Shown here piece after piece: positions 5,877 through 11,368 of a stretch of 11,368 nucleotides of DNA. The notes under the pieces were generated by a model. The model worked only from the letters and a program-made list of their open reading frames with translations, made no database searches and was not told the DNA's origin. Every line of letters starts with the position of its first letter. The stretch's first letter is position 1. A program made the position numbers and the translations under genes. This DNA is from Acidobacteriota bacterium (GTDB taxonomy: Bacteria > Acidobacteriota > Holophagae > Thermotomaculales > Thermotomaculaceae): assembly GCA_003650445.1 (NCBI GenBank), contig QMQE01000068.1:1-11368 (forward strand), read 5' to 3'.

Positions 5877-5909
5877 AGCATATTCTGCAATTTGAAACGA
5901 GAGGAAACA

Positions 5910-6296
5910 ATGAAATATCTGAAAACAACTGCAAAATCCATAGAGAGTGTTGTGTCCCTGCTGGAGGCCCGTGTCCGTAAAAATGGCTTCGGTGTGCTCC
6001 ATATTCACAACCTGAAAACTATTCTGAACGAAAAAGGATTTCCCCTTGACAGGGAATGCCGGATACTGGAAATCTGCAACCCCGCGTACGCGAACCGGGT
6101 ACTGGGACTGGATATGAGCATGAACATGGCACTTCCCTGCCGCATCTCTGTCTACGAAGATGAAGGCAGAACAATAATCGGCATGGTTCGTCCCACTGCC
6201 CTCCTTGCGGCACTGTCAACCGACCCTGAAATGGCCAGGATTGCGGAAGAAGTGGAACAGCAGATGATCCGGATGATTGATGAAGCCGGGGAATGA
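5910..6296 (+). CDS. DUF302-domain protein
   Basis: This is a 128-residue protein spanning one DUF302 domain. ATG 5910 follows AGAGG (5900-5904) at good spacing; the in-frame TTG at 5892 would place that ribosome site inside the gene and is rejected. Family features are visible: an N-terminal helix (SIESVVSLLEARVRKNGF), a beta strand GVLHIHNL, LEICNPAYANRVL with Cys56, ALPCRISVYED with Cys77, and GMVRPT. There is an extra Cys50 and a local Met cluster (LDMSMNM, 68-73) just before the LPC motif. No signal peptide is seen, so it is probably cytoplasmic. DUF302 has no proven biochemical function; it is frequently encoded near metal and sulfur redox genes. The placement inside an envelope metal cluster suggests metal or redox sensing, which is inference. 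Confidence 0.88.
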   Translation: MKYLKTTAKSIESVVSLLEARVRKNGFGVLHIHNLKTILNEKGFPLDRECRILEICNPAYANRVLGLDMSMNMALPCRISVYEDEGRTIIGMVRPTALLAALSTDPEMARIAEEVEQQMIRMIDEAGE

Positions 6297-6345
6297 TTTC
6301 AATTTTGGACCACAGTCCGGAAAAAAACCTGTATGATGTTCTGTG

Positions 6346-6792
6346 ATGAAGACGAAATTTAAACATACCGGTAAAAAATTTGTTGCCCGTCTGCTGACGC
6401 TGATCCTGCTGTTTACCATTCTTGTGCCCCAGACTTCCATGGCGGGTGTTTTGCACAATGCCGTTCTCTGCGTTGCACCGGGCGACCACATTGCGGTGGA
6501 ATTAAAGTGTCATACGGGGGACAATGCAAGTGTTCCCGATGGTGTTGCTTTGCTTTGTCATGCACACCCTGTCGGGGATTGTACCGATATCCCCCTTCCG
6601 AAAACAGAACCCTTTGTACATGCCCGTACGATTCCCGGGGTTTCCTCTGTTCGGGCAAACGTGTTGTCTGGCCTGTCATCAGCGGCAATGCTGGCAGATA
6701 TCCGCATCTCCACTCTGCATTTCGGGTTACTGACCCTTAAATCTCCTCTGTATTCCCTTTCTGTTCTCCGTTCGGTTATTCTTCGTATCTGA
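6346..6792 (+). CDS. Small exported Cys/His protein, second member of the family at 4374
   Basis: This is a 148-residue protein. ATG 6346 is preferred over an overlapping in-frame GTG at 6343. Neither has a good Shine-Dalgarno site, so translation may be weak or coupled. A basic N-terminus and hydrophobic run end in SMA, with probable signal cleavage after residue 33. Exported part: AVLCVAPGDHIAVELKC with Cys42 and Cys55, then LLCHAH with Cys71, His72 and His74, and DCTDIPL with Cys79. It ends in LRSVILRI. It aligns with the 4374 product at the first Cys block, the CTD(I/F) motif and the terminal residues, though it has fewer Cys and no CxC. It lies 49 bases after the DUF302 gene and 111 before the efflux operon. 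Related small proteins preceding heavy-metal efflux operons are something I recall, not something I could check. Function is unknown. Confidence 0.78.
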   Translation: MKTKFKHTGKKFVARLLTLILLFTILVPQTSMAGVLHNAVLCVAPGDHIAVELKCHTGDNASVPDGVALLCHAHPVGDCTDIPLPKTEPFVHARTIPGVSSVRANVLSGLSSAAMLADIRISTLHFGLLTLKSPLYSLSVLRSVILRI

Positions 6793-6829
6793 TCCTTTTT
6801 TACCCCACAACTGAAACCGAAATTGCTGT

Positions 6830-6858
6830 CCGGGCCGTGGTTTGCGCTGCGGCTCCGG
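6830..6858 (+). other. Hairpin in the leader of the efflux operon
   Basis: CCGGGCCG (6830-6837) can pair with CGGC (6850-6853) and CCGG (6855-6858), with one bulged T and a 12-base loop. It lies between the second Cys/His gene and the outer-membrane factor gene. No U-tract follows. I see no convincing -35/-10 pair in this 111-base gap, so the operon may depend on transcription from upstream. Confidence 0.4.
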
Positions 6859-6903
6859 TAAATACGAATACGGACCCGAATGTACATTCTCAGGAGTAAC
6901 TAT

Positions 6904-8247
6904 ATGAAAATGATGCTAATTATGATAACGATAGCCGGATTAACAACCCTCCCGGCCCTCACAAAACCGCAGGAAACGGCACCGGCAGCGGGGGAAACTA
7001 TTTCAAAAACGGAAAAAGGCCCGATTCTGAGACTTGAACAGGCGGTACAGGCCGCGCTTTCGAAGAACCGGGAACTGGCTGCCGCCCGGAACGAGATTCA
7101 GGCGTTGAAAGGTGCCAGGCTGCAGGCCGGGTTATTACCAGATCCTGAGCTTTCCGTGGAAATGGAGAACATCGGTGGCACCGGTATCTATACCGGTACC
7201 GGCCTGGCGGAAACAACGATTGCACTTGAACAATTGATTGAATTGGGCGGAAAGCGGAAAAAACGTTCCCGGATTGCGGATGCAGAACTGCAGCTGGCTC
7301 AATACCGATACCAGTCGCTGGAGCGCAGAATCACTGCAGATGCCACTACCGGTTTTTTTGATGCCCTGGCGGCGCAGAAGCGGGTGGCTATAGCGAAGGA
7401 ACTCTTTCGCCTTTCCACCGCATTTCACCGCACTGTCAAGGAGCGTGTCAATGCCGGCAAGGTGTCTCCCGTGGAAGAAACCCGGGCATCGGTGGTGCTG
7501 TCCACGGCACGAATCCGGCTGGAGAAGGCCAGGCGGAACCTGTCGATTTCGAGGAGCAGGCTGGCGGCGGCAATCGGCGAAAACCGGCTGCAATTTGACA
7601 GTGTTGCCGGAGAACTGGGCGGAACTCTTTCGGTTCCGAACAGGGACCGGCTCCTGCACGGGCTGAATGAGAACCCTGAGATGGTGAAATGGGCTGCTTT
7701 GCTGGAACAGAGCCGAAGCCGGCTTTCACTTGCAAAAGCCGGACAGGTTCCGGATTTGGCACTCTCCGCAGGTTTTCGTAAATTCAGGGAAACAGACGAC
7801 GCCGCTTATGTGGTGGGGGTGACGCTGCGATTGCCGGTATGGAACCGGAACAGGGGACGCATCATGGAAGCCCGTTCACGGGCGGTGCAGGCAAAAGACA
7901 GGATGACATTTTCAACCATCAACCTGAGACTCGAATTTCAGTTGTTGTATGAACAGCTCCTTTTAGCGGTGAAAGAAGTCACGGCTGTCCAAACGAGTAT
8001 GCTCCCTGCGGCAAGGTCGGCATTTGAGGCGGTTCGGATGGGATACCGGGAAGGGAAATTCAGTTTTATCGAAGTGCTGGATGCCCAGCGAACCTATTTC
8101 AATGTGGAAATGGAGTACGTCGATGCCCTTGCCCGGTACCACAGACTGAAAGCCGGAGTGGAGGCGATGACAGGCAGGAAACTTGAAGAATGGAACAGCC
8201 AGAATATGAAAGATGCCGACAGCGGTGAAACAGGAGGGGAAAAATGA
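6904..8247 (+). CDS. TolC-family outer-membrane efflux factor (CusC/CzcC-like)
   Basis: This 447-residue protein forms the outer-membrane and periplasmic tunnel of the tripartite metal efflux system. ATG 6904 is chosen over the in-frame ATG 6880 because AGGAG (6892-6896) lies seven bases before it and a signal peptide then begins at residue 1 (hydrophobic MLIMITIAGLTTLPAL). There is no lipobox Cys, unlike E. coli CusC. Two repeated OEP regions are apparent. The first begins LRLEQAVQAALSKNRELAAARNEI, followed by LQAGLLPDPELSVEMENIGG. The second includes GQVPDLALSAGFRKF, VTLRLPVWNRNRG and, near the end, GKFSFIEVLDAQRTYF, all typical of heavy-metal OMFs. Length is normal for the family. Its last codons overlap the adaptor start by four bases (ATGA), showing translational coupling. 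Confidence 0.93.
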   Translation: MKMMLIMITIAGLTTLPALTKPQETAPAAGETISKTEKGPILRLEQAVQAALSKNRELAAARNEIQALKGARLQAGLLPDPELSVEMENIGGTGIYTGTGLAETTIALEQLIELGGKRKKRSRIADAELQLAQYRYQSLERRITADATTGFFDALAAQKRVAIAKELFRLSTAFHRTVKERVNAGKVSPVEETRASVVLSTARIRLEKARRNLSISRSRLAAAIGENRLQFDSVAGELGGTLSVPNRDRLLHGLNENPEMVKWAALLEQSRSRLSLAKAGQVPDLALSAGFRKFRETDDAAYVVGVTLRLPVWNRNRGRIMEARSRAVQAKDRMTFSTINLRLEFQLLYEQLLLAVKEVTAVQTSMLPAARSAFEAVRMGYREGKFSFIEVLDAQRTYFNVEMEYVDALARYHRLKAGVEAMTGRKLEEWNSQNMKDADSGETGGEK

Positions 8248-9452
8248 TCAGACTAAATATGATAGTCTTGTGGAAACAAAACTGGAAAAGCATTCTCATG
8301 ACAGTGATGGCGGTATCCCTGCTGCTGGCTGCCGCATGCGGTGGAAGCCGGGCAGAGGAAGGGAAAAGCGAAGTGCATCACGAAGAGACAGAACAGGCTG
8401 TTCACCTCTCACAGAAGGAGTTGAAGGAATTCGGGATCACTGTTGCGGCGGCTGGGCCGGCGTCATTGGATGTTACGGTGGATTTACCCGGTGAAATTAC
8501 CCTGAACTGGGACCGGGTGGCCCACGTGGTGCCCCGGGTGTCGGGTATTGTCCGGGAAGTGCGGAAACGCCTCGGAGATACGGTTCGAAAGGGTGAAATC
8601 ATGGTGGTAATTGAAAGTCGGGATCTGGCGGATGCCAAAAGCGCTTTCCTCGCTGCCCGGGAACGCCTGACACTGGTGGAAGCCGCCTTTGAGCGGGAAT
8701 CCCGCCTGCACAAAAAACGGATCACATCAGAGCAGGAATTTCTGAACGCGCGCCGCGACCTGGCGGAGGGCCGGATTGCAGTCCGGTCGGCTGAACAGAA
8801 GCTTCATGCCCTGGGATTTTCAGAAACAGAATTGAACAAACTCTCCACCGAGGCGGATGTGGACTATACCCTGTATGAGATCCGGGCACCGTTCAAGGGG
8901 ACAGTGATTCAAAAACACGTTGTTCTCGGTGAAGCAATGGAGGCCCATGCGGAGCTGTTTGTGGTTGCGGATCTCAGCATCGTCTGGGTGGATCTGACTG
9001 TGTATCCAAAGGATCTGCCCCTGATCCATGTGGGGCAGGAGGTGACGATTCATGACGGCCCGGGATTTCCGCCGGTGGCGGGGAAAATCTCCTACATCGG
9101 CTCATTGGTGGGGGAATCCACACGAACTGCACTGGCACGGGTGGTTCTGTCCAACCCGAAGGGGGTTCTCCGCCCCGGCATGTTTGTTTCTGCTTCTGTA
9201 AAAGTGAGTCGGCGGCAGGTGAACGTGACGCTTCCGTCGGCCGCTGTTCAGAATATTGACGGGAAGGATTGTGTCTTTGTTCAACAGGGCGACGAGCTGG
9301 TGAAAACGCCGGTGAAACTTGGGAAACGCTCTGGAGATCTTGTGGAAGTTGTGTCCGGCCTCCCTGCCGGAACCCTCTGCGCGGTTTCCGGGACCTTTAC
9401 ACTGAAAGCCCAGCTGGCCAAGGACTCCTTCGGTGAAGGCCACGGCCATTGA
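8244..9452 (+). CDS. RND efflux periplasmic adaptor lipoprotein (CzcB/CusB-like membrane fusion protein)
   Basis: This 402-residue adaptor links the RND pump to the outer-membrane factor. AGGAGG (8232-8237) precedes ATG 8244. A hydrophobic N-terminus ends LLLAAAC, giving a probable lipidated Cys32. Domains in order: first lipoyl half at about 93-125 (VVPRVSGIVREV, LGDTVRKGE); an alpha-hairpin at 125-195; second lipoyl half at about 208-242 (YEIRAPFKGTVIQKHVVLGE); a beta-barrel at about 243-330 (VWVDLTVYPKDL, RPGMFVSASV); and the membrane-proximal domain to the C-terminus. It ends GEGHGH, a short His tail seen in CzcB-type adaptors. The N-terminal methionine copper site of E. coli CusB is not evident; residues 33-55 have HHEE instead. 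It overlaps the upstream gene by four bases and is 12 bases from the pump gene. Confidence 0.93.
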   Translation: MIRLNMIVLWKQNWKSILMTVMAVSLLLAAACGGSRAEEGKSEVHHEETEQAVHLSQKELKEFGITVAAAGPASLDVTVDLPGEITLNWDRVAHVVPRVSGIVREVRKRLGDTVRKGEIMVVIESRDLADAKSAFLAARERLTLVEAAFERESRLHKKRITSEQEFLNARRDLAEGRIAVRSAEQKLHALGFSETELNKLSTEADVDYTLYEIRAPFKGTVIQKHVVLGEAMEAHAELFVVADLSIVWVDLTVYPKDLPLIHVGQEVTIHDGPGFPPVAGKISYIGSLVGESTRTALARVVLSNPKGVLRPGMFVSASVKVSRRQVNVTLPSAAVQNIDGKDCVFVQQGDELVKTPVKLGKRSGDLVEVVSGLPAGTLCAVSGTFTLKAQLAKDSFGEGHGH

Positions 9453-9464
9453 TGGTGATGGAAA

Positions 9465-11368
9465 ATGAAAAAACTATTAAATCTGCTCCTTAAAAACCGG
9501 TTCCTTGTCGTTGTGCTGGCGGTCCTGGTGATGTCAGCCGGTTATTATTCTTACCGCCAGTTGCCGGTGGACGCTTTCCCCGACGTTTCCCCGAACCTGG
9601 TACAGGTCTTTACCCTGACCGAGGGGCTCGCGCCGGAAGAAGTTGAAAAATATGTAACTTACCCGATTGAGGCGGCCATGACCGGCTTGCCCGGTGTCAA
9701 GAACGTACGGTCGGTGTCCAATTTCGGCTTGTCCGTGGTCAATATTTACTTTGAAGATGGCATGGACATCTATTTCTGCCGCCAGGTGGTAAATGAACGG
9801 CTCCAGGAAGCCCGGGAAAAGATACCGGCCGGGTTCGGCGATCCCCAGATGGGGCCGATTTCTACCGGGATGGGGCTGGTGCTGTTTTATTACCTGCAGG
9901 ACGACACCGGAAAACACACACTGGAAGAGCTGCGGACTATCCAGGACTGGATTGTCAAGTTTCACCTGCAGACGGTACCGGGTGTGACGGAGGTGCTGGG
10001 AATCGGCGGTTTTGAAAAACAATTTCACGTCGTAGTGGCACCGGAAGCCCTGTTGAAATACGACATTTCCATTCAGGATGTTATTGAACGGATCAAGGCC
10101 AACAACCTGAATGTCGGGGCCCAGTATATTGAAAAAAACAGCGAACAGCTGGTAGTGAGGTCTGTAGGTCTTGCGTCGGGCATTGACGACCTCAACGACA
10201 TGGTCATGAAATCCGTGGGCGGCCGGCCGGTGTACCTGCGGGACATTGCCGATGTGCGGATCGGTGGTGGGATACGGATGGGGCTCCAGACACGGAACGG
10301 ACAGGGTGAAATCGTTGCCGGGATGGTAGTCAAGCTTTACGGAACGAATGCTTCATCGGTTATCGGGGCGGTAGAGAAAAAAATAGGTGAAATTAACCGG
10401 ATTCTACCGAAAGGGGTTCACATTGTCCCCTACTACCAACAGAAAGACATTGTGGAATCATCGGTTCGAACCGTTACCAGTGCACTGATTCAGGGTATTA
10501 TTCTGGTGGTTCTGGTCCTGCTTCTGTTTATGGGGGGCTTTCGGCCCAGCCTGGTGGTGGCACTGGCCATCCCATTCTCAGTACTGTTTGCCATGATTGC
10601 CATGCGTTATTTCGGAATCTCCGCCAATCTCATGTCCCTGGGCGGGCTGGCTATCGCCATCGGGATGCTGGTGGACGGTACCATCGTCATGGTGGAGAAC
10701 ATGGACCGTTTCCTGAAAGAAGCCGACCCGGATGAACCCATGCTCCACGTTATCGGCCGGGCCTGCGTAGAGGTGTCGCGGCCAATCCTGTTTGCCATCC
10801 TGATTATTATCATCGTGTTCCTGCCGTTGTTTACCCTTCAGGGTGTGGAGGGAAAGACCTTCCGGCCCCTGGCCCACACTGTGGCACTTGCCATGCTTGG
10901 CTCCCTTCTCTTTGCGGTTTTCGGTGCGCCGGTATTCGGAAGCCTGTTGATGAGACGCAAAAAAAGGAAGAATGGTGGGCAGGAGAAAAGCGGTGAGTCC
11001 TGGCTGGTGCGGAAACTGCTGGTGATCTACCGGCCGCTGCTTGGCTTTTTTCTGGAGCGCAGAAAATTGGCGGTGGTGCTGGGAATTGTTTTTCTTGCCG
11101 TCGGGGCACTGATTTTCCCCTTTCTCGGTTCCGAATTTACACCGAAACTGCGGGAAGGCACCATCGTTGTCCGTCTGACAATGGCACCATCCATATCGCT
11201 GGAAGAGAGCAAAAAAACAGCGCTGATTGTGGAGCGCCGCCTCATGGCGATACCCGAAGTGAGGGAAACCGTCACCCGGATCGGTCGGGGTGAGGTAGGG
11301 GCACACTCAGACCCCATCAACTCGGCGGAAATCTACACCCTGTTGAATCCGAAGTCGAAATGGCGGGT
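9465..11368 (+). CDS. Heavy-metal efflux RND pump (CusA/CzcA family), 3' end outside the window
   Basis: The frame is open from ATG 9465 to the window edge, 634 complete codons of an expected 1000 or so. This inner-membrane proton-driven pump takes metal from periplasm or cytoplasm and exports it through the adaptor and outer-membrane factor. Seen: helix 1 (about 12-32), LPVDAFPDVSPNLVQV, YPIEAAMTGLPGV, the porter repeat, helices 2-6 (about 340-490), and the helix 4 motif AIGMLVDGTIVMVEN with Asp404 and Glu411 for proton relay. That motif has AIG where CzcA has DFG. By the anchors EG (564-565) and NPKSKWR, E. coli CusA Met573 aligns with Arg570 and Met623 with a Ser; Met672 is off the window. 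Substrate is therefore uncertain. The start has only a weak ribosome site and relies on coupling to the adaptor 12 bases upstream. Confidence 0.95.
   Translation, partial: MKKLLNLLLKNRFLVVVLAVLVMSAGYYSYRQLPVDAFPDVSPNLVQVFTLTEGLAPEEVEKYVTYPIEAAMTGLPGVKNVRSVSNFGLSVVNIYFEDGMDIYFCRQVVNERLQEAREKIPAGFGDPQMGPISTGMGLVLFYYLQDDTGKHTLEELRTIQDWIVKFHLQTVPGVTEVLGIGGFEKQFHVVVAPEALLKYDISIQDVIERIKANNLNVGAQYIEKNSEQLVVRSVGLASGIDDLNDMVMKSVGGRPVYLRDIADVRIGGGIRMGLQTRNGQGEIVAGMVVKLYGTNASSVIGAVEKKIGEINRILPKGVHIVPYYQQKDIVESSVRTVTSALIQGIILVVLVLLLFMGGFRPSLVVALAIPFSVLFAMIAMRYFGISANLMSLGGLAIAIGMLVDGTIVMVENMDRFLKEADPDEPMLHVIGRACVEVSRPILFAILIIIIVFLPLFTLQGVEGKTFRPLAHTVALAMLGSLLFAVFGAPVFGSLLMRRKKRKNGGQEKSGESWLVRKLLVIYRPLLGFFLERRKLAVVLGIVFLAVGALIFPFLGSEFTPKLREGTIVVRLTMAPSISLEESKKTALIVERRLMAIPEVRETVTRIGRGEVGAHSDPINSAEIYTLLNPKSKWR

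Noticed and set aside
5892..5909. Upstream TTG start for the DUF302 gene
   Set aside because: It would put the AGAGG ribosome site inside the coding region, and ATG 5910 is ideally spaced from it.
5058..6008. 316-codon open frame on the minus strand
   Set aside because: It is antisense to the Met-rich gene and runs across the gap into the DUF302 gene. The His-rich translation mirrors Met (ATG/CAT) codons of the real gene, and there is no ribosome site.
6301..6327. GGAC-CACA-GTCC stem before the 6346 gene as a terminator
   Set aside because: There are only four base pairs, and an A-run rather than a T-run follows on the + strand.
9452..9493. Alternative starts ATG 9452 and 9458 for the pump gene
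   Set aside because: They are in another frame and reach a stop after a few codons; ATG 9465 begins the conserved RND N-terminus.
10578..11306. 242-codon open frame on the minus strand
   Set aside because: It is antisense to the RND pump, whose helices and helix 4 motif are in the + frame. It is Gln/His-rich with no recognisable domain.

Overview
The window is a metal-handling (most likely copper-centred) accessory region of a Gram-negative bacterium. The Gram-negative call rests on a TolC-type outer-membrane factor, a periplasmic adaptor lipoprotein and an RND pump. G+C content looks close to one half by eye, Shine-Dalgarno sites are strong, and TGA works as an ordinary stop. I cannot name the phylum from this sequence. 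All convincing genes are on the + strand. I see no tRNA, rRNA, CRISPR array, insertion sequence or integrase.

Layout. Bases 1-119 may carry the last codons of an upstream gene. Bases 228-695 encode a four-helix membrane protein with an HIHxxGM motif, followed by a good intrinsic terminator (746-797). A near-perfect sigma-54 promoter (860-876) then precedes a secreted protein (923-1465) that looks like a degenerate FMN-binding domain with a Met-rich tail. After a long hairpin comes a Cu+-type P1B ATPase (1589-4000) with YHS and heavy-metal-binding domains at its N-terminus. Next is a small SHOCT-type membrane gene cut by an in-frame TGA (4052-4270).

A strong sigma-70-like promoter (4307-4334) opens a second group: a small secreted Cys/His protein (4374-4817), a secreted Met/His-rich protein with two beta-sandwich repeats (4920-5810), a DUF302 protein (5910-6296), and a second small secreted Cys/His protein related to the first (6346-6792). 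The last block is a tight three-gene tripartite efflux operon: outer-membrane factor (6904-8247), adaptor lipoprotein (8244-9452) and a heavy-metal RND pump (from 9465, cut by the window end).

How they may work together (inference): the ATPase would move Cu+ from cytoplasm to periplasm, the Met/His- and Cys-rich secreted proteins would buffer or pass on periplasmic metal, and the RND system would expel it across the outer membrane. The pump lacks two of the three methionines of the E. coli CusA copper site (the third is outside the window), so its substrate should not be assumed to be copper. No regulator gene lies in the window, so control must come from elsewhere; the sigma-54 promoter implies an enhancer-binding activator. 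Most intercistronic gaps from 696 to 6903 hold an RNA hairpin, suggesting segmental control of transcript level.
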